A DNA stretch of 39,883 nucleotides from Flavobacteriales bacterium (GCA_947461635.1 CANHMH010000008.1:1-39883), one strand, 5' to 3'. Shown: positions 16,363-25,063, counted from the stretch's first letter. The notes: a model not told the origin generated them from the sequence alone. Program-made: numbers and translations.

Positions 16363-17451
16363 ATGTCAACTTTCAGAACCATTTGGACCACAGAAGACCG
16401 CTATGTGGAAGTAATTGATCAACGTGTTTTGCCGCACGAACTGATTAACGTGAAATTAATGAATTACCGGGATGCAGATTTAGCTATTCGCAACATGACT
16501 GTTCGTGGGGCGCCACTTATAGGGGCAACCGCCGCTTATGGAATTTACTTAGCGGTGCGGGAATTAATCGAAGAACAACGCGATGGAGCATTTTTGGATG
16601 AAGCATTTGACGTGTTAAGAGCTTCGCGTCCAACTGCCATCAATTTATTTTGGGCATTGGACCGCATGCAAACTGCATTAGATGATGCGGATGATTTTCT
16701 ACAAACAGCTTGGGAAGAAGCGGGCCGCATCGTTGAAGAAGACATTGAAACTTGTCGCATGATTGGCGTGCACGGATTACCGATTATTGAAGCGCTTTCA
16801 AACGCAAAAAAAGGCGATACTGTAAATATTCTGACGCATTGTAACGCTGGAATGTTGGGTTGTATCCAATGGGGAACGATAACCTCCCCTATTTATCAAG
16901 CAAAAGAAAAAGGAATTAAAGTTCATGTCTGGGTAGATGAAACACGTCCACGTAACCAAGGTTCCAACTTGACCGCTTACGAATTAACGAAGCACGGAAT
17001 CGATCATACTTTAATCGTTGACAATACTGGGGGTCACCTCATGCAACACGGGATGGTGGACATGGTGATTGTTGGAACGGATCGTACCACAAGAAACGGT
17101 GATGTTGCCAATAAAATTGGAACCTATTTAAAAGCGTTGGCAGCGAAGGATAACGAAATCCCATTTTACGTTGCTTTGCCTTCCACAACTTTGGACATGT
17201 CTATTCGTGATGGATTGACAGAAATTCCCATTGAGGAACGCGACCAAAACGAAGTGAAATACATTCAAGGAAAGCGCAGTGATGGTCAAATTGACTCGGT
17301 GTTGATTTGTCCAGAAACCACAAATGCAGCGAATTACGGATTTGATGTGACACCTGCTCGATTAGTGACGGCACTCATCACGGAACGTGGAATTTGTCCA
17401 GCAAATGAAGCGGGAATCATTTCCTTGTTTCCTGAATTTACTAAATCATGA
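16363..17451 (+). CDS. mtnA: S-methyl-5-thioribose-1-phosphate isomerase
   Basis: MtnA converts methylthioribose-1-phosphate to methylthioribulose-1-phosphate in methionine salvage. In the 362-residue protein, RGAPLIGATAAYG lies near residue 50, the catalytic cysteine is Cys160 (THCNAGMLGC) and the catalytic aspartate is Asp240 (VGTDRTTRNGDV), the same numbers as in the Bacillus enzyme. PFYVALPSTTLD is also typical. No other mtn gene is nearby. The last four bases overlap the start of the hydrolase gene (ATGA). TATTTTTA at 16352-16359 is a one-mismatch -7 box that could let mtnA escape the metK terminator. Confidence 0.93.
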   Translation: MSTFRTIWTTEDRYVEVIDQRVLPHELINVKLMNYRDADLAIRNMTVRGAPLIGATAAYGIYLAVRELIEEQRDGAFLDEAFDVLRASRPTAINLFWALDRMQTALDDADDFLQTAWEEAGRIVEEDIETCRMIGVHGLPIIEALSNAKKGDTVNILTHCNAGMLGCIQWGTITSPIYQAKEKGIKVHVWVDETRPRNQGSNLTAYELTKHGIDHTLIVDNTGGHLMQHGMVDMVIVGTDRTTRNGDVANKIGTYLKALAAKDNEIPFYVALPSTTLDMSIRDGLTEIPIEERDQNEVKYIQGKRSDGQIDSVLICPETTNAANYGFDVTPARLVTALITERGICPANEAGIISLFPEFTKS

Positions 17452-18818
17452 AAAAGTTACTTTTCTTCCTTTTAGTATGTGCGAGTTCTGCGCAAGCACA
17501 ACTTGACGGTCTTTGGCATAGTTCATTCCAAGTAGCCGGAAAATCTCTATTAATGGACCTTGATATCAAGGGCATTGGGCGCGATGGATCTGTATCTGTA
17601 ATCATTCCAGATCAACCACAGATCAAGCCTCAAGAAATGGAAGTATATTCTCTTTTTATCGATAGTTTGTTTTTCCGTTGGGACCGTATTGGACTCAGTT
17701 TTGCCGGAAAATTAAAAAACGACAGCCTGAAAGGGATTATGAAGCAAAGCGGACTTGAATGGAACGTCGTATTTACTAAAACGGAACAAGCACGCGTGGA
17801 AGTTTCGGGTCGTCCACAGGATCCAGTTGGTCCATTTTCATACGAACAAAAGGAACTGGAAATCAAGAATAAAAAGGTCAGCATAGCCGGAACACTTACT
17901 TTACCTAAGGAAAGAGAATTTCCAATTATTATCTTAGTTTCTGGATCAGGTCAACAGGACAGAGATTGTGAACTTGTTGGACACAAACCATTTTGGATAC
18001 TCGCTGATTATTTGAGTAAAAATGGAATCGCTGTTTTTCGTTATGACGACCGAGGCATCGGAAAAAGTACAGGAGAGTTTGCTTCGTCCACGGAGACGGA
18101 TTTCACCAGTGACGTACTTGCTGTATTCTCATATTTGAAGAAAAAATATCCCGGACATCCAATTGGTATTTATGGTCACTCCGAAGGTGGAATCATTGGA
18201 CTTCGTGCAGCAGCACAACAAAAAGAAATTAGATTCCTAATTGAATCAGCATCCGTTGGAACGAATGGAAAGGATGTTTTGGTGAATCAACAATACGATA
18301 TTCCCATCGCATCTGGTATGAGTGAAGAGGAAGCAAAATGGAATTCCCGTTTATTTGAAGAGGCTGCCAACATTGTTTTAAAAACAGAAACAGCTTCCTT
18401 TCTTAAGGATTATAAAATTTGGTTAGCCACTGTATGGGAGAACATACCATCCTCTTTCAAAGAAGATAAATCGATGAATGACATGGCCTCGGAAATGAGT
18501 GTCTTTATCAACACTAACTGGGCAAAAGAATTTCTGAGTTATCAGGCCGCAGATTACCTAAAAACGGTTGATTTGCCCATGCTCATTATCAACGGAAAAA
18601 AAGACCTGCAAGTGCGTTGGGATGAAAGTCAAACTGGATTTAAGAAATATATGAATGTAAATACTTTAAGACAGTCCACATTCAAGGCATATGACGACTT
18701 GAATCACCTTTTACAACCCTGTATAAAATGTACTATCTCGGAATATGCGACGATTGAAACCAGTATGAGTCCAATTGTCATGTCGGATATTTTAACGTGG
18801 GTAAAATCATTTAAATAA
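17448..18818 (+). CDS. Secreted alpha/beta hydrolase
   Basis: The 456-residue protein has a cleavable signal peptide (MKKLLFFLLVCASSAQA, cut near residue 17-18), so it acts in the periplasm or outside. Residues from about 20 to 120 form a beta-rich N-terminal domain (DGLWHSSFQVAGKSLLMDLDIKG) seen in similar Bacteroidota hydrolases. The catalytic domain shows VSGSGQQDRD near the oxyanion site and GHSEGG with nucleophile Ser245; INGKKDLQV and DLNHLL provide plausible acid and histidine. The substrate cannot be deduced; peptidase or esterase activity is possible. It overlaps mtnA by four bases and the next gene by one. Confidence 0.85.
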   Translation: MKKLLFFLLVCASSAQAQLDGLWHSSFQVAGKSLLMDLDIKGIGRDGSVSVIIPDQPQIKPQEMEVYSLFIDSLFFRWDRIGLSFAGKLKNDSLKGIMKQSGLEWNVVFTKTEQARVEVSGRPQDPVGPFSYEQKELEIKNKKVSIAGTLTLPKEREFPIIILVSGSGQQDRDCELVGHKPFWILADYLSKNGIAVFRYDDRGIGKSTGEFASSTETDFTSDVLAVFSYLKKKYPGHPIGIYGHSEGGIIGLRAAAQQKEIRFLIESASVGTNGKDVLVNQQYDIPIASGMSEEEAKWNSRLFEEAANIVLKTETASFLKDYKIWLATVWENIPSSFKEDKSMNDMASEMSVFINTNWAKEFLSYQAADYLKTVDLPMLIINGKKDLQVRWDESQTGFKKYMNVNTLRQSTFKAYDDLNHLLQPCIKCTISEYATIETSMSPIVMSDILTWVKSFK

Positions 18819-19468
18819 TGGGGAAAACAGTCGTACTTGTTGGCGCAACAGGATTAATTGGAAATGCTTTGTTGCACGAGTTAATCCAAGAAACGAAGGT
18901 AAGTGAAATTCGAATTTTTGTTCGCCGAAAACTCGACGGACTTCCTGAAAAGGTGAAGCAAATCATAACAGATTTTAGTGATTTCTCTTCATTGAAGGAG
19001 CAAGTTCATGGAGACGTGATTTATTGCTGCGTGGGAACCACACGTAAAAAAACACCGGACTTAAACGATTATCGCAACATTGATTTTGGTATCAATATCG
19101 GCATGGCGAAGTTGGCAAAGGAGAATGGAATTCCAACGGTTCATTTAATCAGTGCCATTGGAGCTTTGACCTCATCGCGAATTTTCTATTCGAAACTTAA
19201 AGGAGAAATCGAGGAAGCGATGAAGGAATTAAAATTTGATAAGTGCTACATATATCAACCTTCCATTTTAATTGGTTCCCGCACGGAATCACGACCAATG
19301 GAATACCTTTCACAAAAACTTTGTCCATTTTTGGACTTGTTTATGCTTGGAGCATTAAAGGATTACCACAGTATTTCAGCAACATCCATTGCACAATTCA
19401 TGCATCGAAACTTAGGACAGGAAAAAGCCGGGGTGCATGTTTTGCGCTATACGCAAATGATCAAATAA
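18818..19468 (+). CDS. NAD(P)-binding Rossmann-fold protein (atypical SDR)
   Basis: The 216-residue protein opens with VVLVGATGLIGNALL, the GxTGxxG dinucleotide site of atypical short-chain dehydrogenases. It continues with DVIYCCVGTT and a YSKLKGEIEEAM segment in place of the YxxxK active-site helix, similar to oxidoreductase HTATIP2-like and complex I assembly-like proteins. The substrate is unknown. It starts in a one-base TAATG overlap with the hydrolase and ends the mtnA transcript before the hairpin at 19480-19505. Confidence 0.8.
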   Translation: MGKTVVLVGATGLIGNALLHELIQETKVSEIRIFVRRKLDGLPEKVKQIITDFSDFSSLKEQVHGDVIYCCVGTTRKKTPDLNDYRNIDFGINIGMAKLAKENGIPTVHLISAIGALTSSRIFYSKLKGEIEEAMKELKFDKCYIYQPSILIGSRTESRPMEYLSQKLCPFLDLFMLGALKDYHSISATSIAQFMHRNLGQEKAGVHVLRYTQMIK

Positions 19469-19479
19469 TTTAAAAAAAC

Positions 19480-19505
19480 AAAAGCCACTCGAAAAAGTGG
19501 CTTTT
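19480..19505. terminator. Bidirectional terminator hairpin
   Basis: AAAAGCCACT (19480-19489) pairs perfectly with AGTGGCTTTT (19496-19505) around a six-base loop. It lies 11 bases after the NAD(P)-binding gene. A run of seven A at 19472-19478 gives a U tract on the minus strand as well, so it can also stop transcripts from the convergent glycosidase gene. Confidence 0.88.
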
Positions 19506-19718
19506 ACCTACCGAATGTAAGAGGAATGAAATTGTTTACTAAACCCAAGCCTTCACTATTCCTCTTGAAATTGAATTTTCTTTTGTCGTTTGATTGGTAA
19601 GTTTTTTCAGTATCACTATTTGCTATGTTCCGTTGAACAATACAAAGGTGCAACACTGAATGATAACGTTTCATGAGGTAAGTCAAGTAAGAACATGATT
19701 GATATCAATAAAAGAGGC
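19506..19718. other. AT-rich non-coding gap with an inverted repeat
   Basis: This is one of the longer gene-free stretches. It contains AAGAGGAAT at 19519-19527 and its exact reverse complement ATTCCTCTT at 19558-19566, separated by 30 bases. There is no T tract, coding signal, tRNA or recognisable mobile element. It may be the 3' untranslated region of the glycosidase gene on the minus strand. Confidence 0.5.
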
Positions 19719-20636
19719 CTACTTTTTCTTTGGGGTCTTACTTTTAATTCCAACGACATTGGGCAAACTCCAAAAATGATTGTTTTCATCACTTTCCCAT
19801 GTGTCTGACACCCAACTTCCTACTCTTTCAATATGGTGTCCATTTACATCGATAAACAGGCTAGTTTCTGGTCCACCTTCCAAATAAATCGCATTTCGTA
19901 TACCATAAGGCATCTTCAACATAAATTCAATCATTTGATTGTGGGTGTAAGGAGATCTACAAAAAATCAAATAGAATTTATTATCTGTTCCCTCAGCTGC
20001 GATGATCATACTACATGATTGAATTTTTTTCTTCCAAAACATCGGTTTTCCATTACAATCGATCATTCTTAACCCTTGCGCATAACAATTAAATTCGTTC
20101 TTTATTTGATTGAAATTTTCACACGTTAAATCTAAAACCTCAATGTTCTCTCGATGATTCACGTTTGGACTCATTGCCATCATTAAATTGAAATCCTCAA
20201 TAATGGATGGATTGTTCACATGTTTTCCTGACGACTTAAGGAATGCCCTGCTTAACAAGGTATTCTCTTGGCTATACATTCCAGAATTAAACACGATGTT
20301 CAATTTGTGTTTATTAGCCCAATCACTCACACTTCGTGGCACGCTATCATACTCTGTTGCACTGTAAATATCAAATTCAAATGAATCTTTATCCATGCGC
20401 ACTAATGAAATTTTTGAATCTCCAATTTCAGATTTTATCGGTGCTTTTATTTCCCGGTATTGCACGCCATTAGTGAGTGTAACCCAATTAGAATAATCGA
20501 TTGGTTTCACTTTCTGTTCGTTTTCTGTTCGTTTTTTATTCGTTGAACATGACAAAAACATGCTTGCCATCAGGGACGGTAAAAGCAAACTCATAAGCCT
20601 AAGATGGGTGTTAAAATTGGGTGCTTTGTTCATCAC
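19719..20636 (-). CDS. Phosphodiester glycosidase family lipoprotein
   Basis: This is the NAGPA/DUF2233 family, related to the uncovering enzyme that removes N-acetylglucosamine from phosphodiester-linked glycans. The 305-residue protein has NSGMYS in place of the NAGMF/Y motif and YLEGGPETSLFI near the C-terminus, both typical. The N-terminus contains a hydrophobic stretch and FLSC with Cys30, so it is a predicted lipoprotein; starts at residue 1, 2 (20633) or 15 (20594) would all keep the lipobox. The bacterial substrate is unknown, perhaps teichoic-like or exopolysaccharide phosphodiesters. It stands alone, convergent and divergent to its neighbours, between AT-rich gaps, which is compatible with later insertion but does not prove it. 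Confidence 0.82.
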   Translation of the reverse strand: MMNKAPNFNTHLRLMSLLLPSLMASMFLSCSTNKKRTENEQKVKPIDYSNWVTLTNGVQYREIKAPIKSEIGDSKISLVRMDKDSFEFDIYSATEYDSVPRSVSDWANKHKLNIVFNSGMYSQENTLLSRAFLKSSGKHVNNPSIIEDFNLMMAMSPNVNHRENIEVLDLTCENFNQIKNEFNCYAQGLRMIDCNGKPMFWKKKIQSCSMIIAAEGTDNKFYLIFCRSPYTHNQMIEFMLKMPYGIRNAIYLEGGPETSLFIDVNGHHIERVGSWVSDTWESDENNHFWSLPNVVGIKSKTPKKK

Positions 20637-20772
20637 TTTTAATTATGAATTTTAAATATACTTGATAAGAAACAATGAAATGCTAAGTTTCACAAAAATT
20701 TAAGCGCACATGATCTATTGAAATTGTAGTTTTTAACAATCTTGGGCTGAGAACAAGCATAAGAATCGATCA

Positions 20773-20782
20773 GAGACGTCTC
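20773..20782. promoter_or_regulatory. Palindrome upstream of the TPR-PD40 gene (possible operator)
   Basis: GAGACGTCTC is a perfect 10-base palindrome, and AATCGA (20764-20769) with TCGATT (20781-20786) forms a second overlapping inverted repeat. It sits just before a one-mismatch -7 box (TTATTTTG, 20792-20799) of the gene starting at 20814, about where the promoter spacer would be. Operator function is an inference. Confidence 0.35.
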
Positions 20783-20813
20783 GATTTTGTTTTATTTTGT
20801 ATAAATTCATCCT

Positions 20814-22181
20814 ATGAAAATACTTGTTCTCGCCCTTTTTACAACCATAACTTCCCTGTCTATTGCGCAAAATGAAGTTAAATTAAAAGATCAATTTAAT
20901 GCTACGCGTATTCTCGAAAACGGCATTGAGCTCTACAATAATGGGTCCTCGAGTGACGCTTATATGAACTTCAAACAAGCCAATGTACTAAAACCAGGTT
21001 CCGCCAAAAATTTATATTACTTGGCAAGTGTGGAATTTGACTTTAAAAGTTTTCATGAAGCTGAAACACATGTCACGGAAGCATTGAAACTCAATGACAA
21101 AAAATTAACTAGCGATTTAGAGTTGCTTGCAGGACAGATTCATCATAATTTGAATCACTTAGATACCGCTATTGTTCACTATAGCAATTGTGCGAAAATC
21201 ATTGGGGAGAAATTAGCGAAAGAATACAATATACCTGCCCTCATTGAACAATGTAATTTTGCTAAAAAAGAACAAGAAAATGGTGTGCAGAATATTCGTC
21301 AACCAATTAAAGAAATAAACACGAATTATGATGAATATGCACCTATTCTCGCACAAAATGGCGCAGCACTTTATTTTACAGCTAAAACTCCTGATTCGAA
21401 AGGTGACAACATGAATCCAGATGACCAAAGTTATTTCGAAGATTTTTACTATTCTTTTTGGAATGATACCACGAAAACATACAAAATCACTTATTCGGAA
21501 GATCAAGATTTTAATACAGAAGGATTTGATGCCTTGAATTGTGTGCTGACAAACGGACTACATGCCTATGGTACATTGAATACATCCGCATCTAAAGAAA
21601 AAACAACGGAAAGTTCAGATATATTTGAGCAAACCGCAGAAACACCTTTTGTTTGGGATGCACCAAATGTCATAAAAATCCCAGGGGTAAACACCAGTTT
21701 CTTTGACGGTTCAGCTTGCATGTCCGATACATTTATGATTGATGAATACACCTACAAACGTGAACTTTATTTCGTGTCAGACCGTCGCGCTGAAAAAAGT
21801 TTAACGGATTTATTCGTTGCCACAGAAACCAATGGTATATGGGGTGAAAGTGTACAAGCATTGCCGGAATTTATAAATACCACCGGACGTGAAACGACAC
21901 CTTACGTCACAGAAGATGGAAAATTATTGTTCTTTAGTTCAGATGCATTGCCAGGTATGGGTGGATACGATGTCTATTTTTGTAAACGAAATGGTGATCA
22001 ATGGTCAAATCCTATCAATATAGGTGCTGCCTTCAATACGGTAAATGATGATACACACTTTCAATATTATCCAGCTCTTGATAAAGCAGTCATGGCTGGC
22101 ATCAGCGAATTAAACGGACTCTTTAATTACAATATTTTCCAAATGGATTTAAAAGGGAAGTCCTTTCCATTTATGAAATAA
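20814..22181 (+). CDS. TPR and PD40 beta-propeller protein
   Basis: The 455-residue exported protein has a short signal peptide (MKILVLALFTTITSLSIAQ). TPR-like helices cover about residues 25-130 (NLYYLASVEFDFKSFHEA and LAGQIHHNLNHLDTA). A PD40/WD40-like propeller then follows, with repeats DEYAPILAQNGAALYFTAK, LYFVSDR, TTPYVTEDGKLLFFSSD and MGGYDVYFCKRNGDQWSNP. This is the order found in type IX secretion protein PorE and many Bacteroidota OmpA-family proteins, but the C-terminal peptidoglycan-binding OmpA domain is missing. Function is unknown. The MuiA-like gene follows after 60 bases and may be co-transcribed. Confidence 0.8.
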   Translation: MKILVLALFTTITSLSIAQNEVKLKDQFNATRILENGIELYNNGSSSDAYMNFKQANVLKPGSAKNLYYLASVEFDFKSFHEAETHVTEALKLNDKKLTSDLELLAGQIHHNLNHLDTAIVHYSNCAKIIGEKLAKEYNIPALIEQCNFAKKEQENGVQNIRQPIKEINTNYDEYAPILAQNGAALYFTAKTPDSKGDNMNPDDQSYFEDFYYSFWNDTTKTYKITYSEDQDFNTEGFDALNCVLTNGLHAYGTLNTSASKEKTTESSDIFEQTAETPFVWDAPNVIKIPGVNTSFFDGSACMSDTFMIDEYTYKRELYFVSDRRAEKSLTDLFVATETNGIWGESVQALPEFINTTGRETTPYVTEDGKLLFFSSDALPGMGGYDVYFCKRNGDQWSNPINIGAAFNTVNDDTHFQYYPALDKAVMAGISELNGLFNYNIFQMDLKGKSFPFMK

Positions 22182-22241
22182 TTGAACCATGTGGAATCTG
22201 CGTTGTATGCGCATCTACCTATCAGAACAAAACATCGAATT

Positions 22242-24251
22242 ATGAAAAAAATCATTGCTAGCATTCTTCTCGGATGTAGTTTCTTTGGCCTACGCGCACA
22301 AAAAGAGATCAATTCCGTTGCACCCATTAAAAAAGTTACAGTCTTTTTCACAGGCGCACAAGTTCAACATGAAGCTAAACTTGACTTACAAGCAGGTAGA
22401 CAGGACATCGTTTTTCAAAAATTAACTGATTTTATTGATCCAAACACGGTACAGGTAAAAGCACAAGGAGATGTTACCATTCTTTCTGTTCGAACGCGTA
22501 AGAATTTTGAGGACTTGAAAATCAGCAATGAAGAAATTCACGCATTGAATGTAAAGAAAGAGTTGTTATTTAAGAAAGACCAAGCCTTACGTGATGAATA
22601 TGTCATTCTTGAAATGGACAAGAATCTATTACTGAAAAATCGCGATTTAAAAGGACAAGACCAAGGATTGAAAATAACAGAATTAAAAGAAGCGTATTTG
22701 TTTATGCATACGAAGCTCACGGAAGTCATCACACGTGAAACGGAGATTTATGCAGAATTGGAAGACCTTCAAAAGAAAATGAATCAAATTGAGCAAGAGA
22801 TTATTAGTCAACGTTCCAAACCAGTCATTAATTATTCTGAGGTAGTTGTTGAAGTGGATGTGACTAAATCTTGTACAGTTGGATTTCAATTCAATTACAT
22901 TAGTCCGAATGCAACATGGAAAGCTTATTACGATCTGCGCAGCGATGGCATTGGAAAACCCGTTCGTTTGGAAGCAAAAGCTAATGTGAGTCAAACGACA
23001 GGTATAGAGTGGAAGGATGTTGATTTAGTGCTCTCCACAAACGACCCGTATGAAAATGCGCAAGAACCAATCTTACAACCTTGGATCATTTATTACAATA
23101 ACTATCCGCAGCAAAAAACGCAATCAACGCGAACCTTACCCCAAGTTAATTACGCAGGAGAGAAATTAAGAGGAGAAGTGATTGATGCATCCACAGGTGA
23201 AGCATTGCCATTTGCACGTGTTCAATTTGCAAATAACCCAAATATAGCTGCCGTAACGAATTTCGACGGAAAGTTCGAACTGACGATTCCGAGAGGAGAA
23301 AACTACGTGAATGCAAGTTTTGTTGGTTACAATAACGCTCAACAACAAATTACTTCTACCTATTTGAAATTTTTCTTAGAACCGCAGGAAGTAGAATTAG
23401 AAGAAGTCCAGATTCGCGGATCTAGATCGGAAGACGCTGATTATTTTGTAGATGGTATTCAGGTTACTTCAGAAGCGAATAGCATCTCAAGACAAGATAT
23501 TTCACGAATGCCTGCAAGATCTGCGGATGGAATTGCGAGCTCTGTTGGAGGTATTAACATAGGAAGAAAACGTAAAATGGAATTCAAAAATGACGCAGCA
23601 CCATATAAGGCAAACGCTGTTGCAACAACAATTACAAAAAAAGACTTGCGTGTGGAGTATGCGATTCAGTCCAAAATGTCCATTCCTTCGGATGGCATGG
23701 ATCACCGTGTGAGCATTGTTACGCATGAATTACCTGCGTCATATGAATACCACGTTGTTCCGAAAATAGACCCAAGTGTTTATTTGTCCGCACAAGTTGT
23801 TGGATGGGAGAAATTGAATTTATTAAGCGGAGAATCCAATATTTACTTCGATGGTACATTCATGGGGAAATCATTTTTAGATGTGAACTCTACAAAAGAC
23901 ACGCTCTCGTTCTCATTCGGAAAGGACAGTAAAATCAGTGTGGAACGAACTCGTTTGAAAGAAAAATCGAAGATTAAAACCATCGGATCACGTCAAAAAT
24001 TCGATGTGACTTGGGAGATTAAGATTAAAAATAATGGTGGAGCGATGATTCCGTTGATTGTAAAAGATCAGTTCCCTGTGTCGAATGTAGAAGACATTAA
24101 AGTGAAACGAGGAGATGTATTAGATGCGAGAGTGGATGAAAAAACGGGAATTATTACGTGGAGTTTCTTAAAAGGAATTTCCGGATCACAGACCATCACC
24201 TTCGACTATAGCGTGGATTCACAATATGGCATTCAGCTTTACTTAGAATAA
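22242..24251 (+). CDS. MuiA/DUF4139 family protein with inserted carboxypeptidase-regulatory domain
   Basis: This is the mucoidy-inhibitor MuiA family (DUF4140 N-terminal, DUF4139 C-terminal); biochemical role unknown. The frame is open to 22182, but ATG 22242 is chosen because it gives a signal peptide, MKKIIASILLGCSFFGLRAQ. The 669-residue protein has the DUF4140 strand KKVTVFFTGAQV, a coiled-coil-like segment around residues 95-190, then TTGIEWKDVDLVLSTNDPYE opening DUF4139. At about residues 311-385 a CarboxypepD_reg-like beta-sandwich is inserted (GEVIDASTGEALPFARV, TNFDGKFELTIP), followed by a plug-like stretch DYFVDGIQV and ISRMPARSADGIAS. DUF4139 resumes near 460 (AIQSKMSIPSDG) and runs to the C-terminus. 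A stem-loop follows the stop. Confidence 0.85.
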   Translation: MKKIIASILLGCSFFGLRAQKEINSVAPIKKVTVFFTGAQVQHEAKLDLQAGRQDIVFQKLTDFIDPNTVQVKAQGDVTILSVRTRKNFEDLKISNEEIHALNVKKELLFKKDQALRDEYVILEMDKNLLLKNRDLKGQDQGLKITELKEAYLFMHTKLTEVITRETEIYAELEDLQKKMNQIEQEIISQRSKPVINYSEVVVEVDVTKSCTVGFQFNYISPNATWKAYYDLRSDGIGKPVRLEAKANVSQTTGIEWKDVDLVLSTNDPYENAQEPILQPWIIYYNNYPQQKTQSTRTLPQVNYAGEKLRGEVIDASTGEALPFARVQFANNPNIAAVTNFDGKFELTIPRGENYVNASFVGYNNAQQQITSTYLKFFLEPQEVELEEVQIRGSRSEDADYFVDGIQVTSEANSISRQDISRMPARSADGIASSVGGINIGRKRKMEFKNDAAPYKANAVATTITKKDLRVEYAIQSKMSIPSDGMDHRVSIVTHELPASYEYHVVPKIDPSVYLSAQVVGWEKLNLLSGESNIYFDGTFMGKSFLDVNSTKDTLSFSFGKDSKISVERTRLKEKSKIKTIGSRQKFDVTWEIKIKNNGGAMIPLIVKDQFPVSNVEDIKVKRGDVLDARVDEKTGIITWSFLKGISGSQTITFDYSVDSQYGIQLYLE

Positions 24252-24269
24252 ATTTGATCAAGTACCTTG

Positions 24270-24306
24270 AGGAGCCACCAATGTTTTGTAACTTGGTGGC
24301 TTCTTT
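24270..24306 (+). terminator. Stem-loop between the muiA-like gene and truA
   Basis: AGCCACCAA (24273-24281) pairs perfectly with TTGGTGGCT (24293-24301), loop 11 bases, with the outer bases extending through G-U pairs. A short T-rich tail TCTTT (24302-24306) runs directly into the truA ATG at 24307. It could terminate the upstream transcript, or control truA initiation, since the stem ends five bases before the start codon. Confidence 0.65.
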
Positions 24307-25056
24307 ATGCAACGATATTTTGTTCAAGTCGCTTACCGTGGAACAGCTTACAATGGTTGGCAGTCTCAACCGAACGCACCCAGTGTTCAGGAGACAATTG
24401 AGCGCTGTTTTTCGAAGGTTTTTGGAAATACTTCTGTTCCAATCGTGGGGTGCGGGAGAACGGATGCAGGCGTTCATGCGAAATCCTATTTTTTCCATGT
24501 AGATTTACCACACGTTTGGGACGAACAGCACATCTGTTTTAAGTTAAACCGAATGCTTCCTCCGGACATCAGTGCGATTGAGGCGATGAAAGTATCCTCT
24601 GAATTTCATGCACGTTTCCATGCGACCAAACGCACGTATCGTTATTTCCTTCACCAGCATAAAGATCCTTTTCAATTAGATCAAAGTTGGTATTTCCAAC
24701 AGCCATTAGATTTTTCGGCCATGAATGCGGCTGCTCAGCGTTTGTTGGGTACTAAAGACTTTGGTTCCTTTTCCAAATTACATACCGTTGTCAAGACAAA
24801 TATCTGTACCGTTTTTCATGCCGAATGGACTCAAACCGATGATCAATGGTATTTTGAAATCTCTGCCAATCGTTTTTTACGAAATATGGTTCGAGCGATT
24901 GTTGGAACCTTAATTGAAGTTGGATTAGGTAATCTTACCATTGATGATATCGACGCGATCATCGATGCAAAGGACCGTGGTCAAGCGGCGGTTTCCGTTC
25001 CTGCCCATGGCTTATTTCTGTGGGACATTGCTTATCCATTTTTGTCAGAAAAGTAA
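24307..25056 (+). CDS. truA: tRNA pseudouridine(38-40) synthase TruA
   Basis: TruA converts uridines 38-40 in the tRNA anticodon arm to pseudouridine. The 249-residue protein is near the standard length. The N-terminal YRGTAYNGWQ motif and the catalytic motif GCGRTDAGVHA, with nucleophile Asp53, are intact. FHARFHATKRTYRY and the C-terminal RFLRNMVRAIVGTLIEVG are also typical. The start ATG sits five bases after the hairpin at 24273-24301, and there is no Shine-Dalgarno sequence. The gene is convergent with the plug protein at 25110, and a terminator hairpin lies between. Confidence 0.96.
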   Translation: MQRYFVQVAYRGTAYNGWQSQPNAPSVQETIERCFSKVFGNTSVPIVGCGRTDAGVHAKSYFFHVDLPHVWDEQHICFKLNRMLPPDISAIEAMKVSSEFHARFHATKRTYRYFLHQHKDPFQLDQSWYFQQPLDFSAMNAAAQRLLGTKDFGSFSKLHTVVKTNICTVFHAEWTQTDDQWYFEISANRFLRNMVRAIVGTLIEVGLGNLTIDDIDAIIDAKDRGQAAVSVPAHGLFLWDIAYPFLSEK

Positions 25057-25063
25057 CCCCAAC

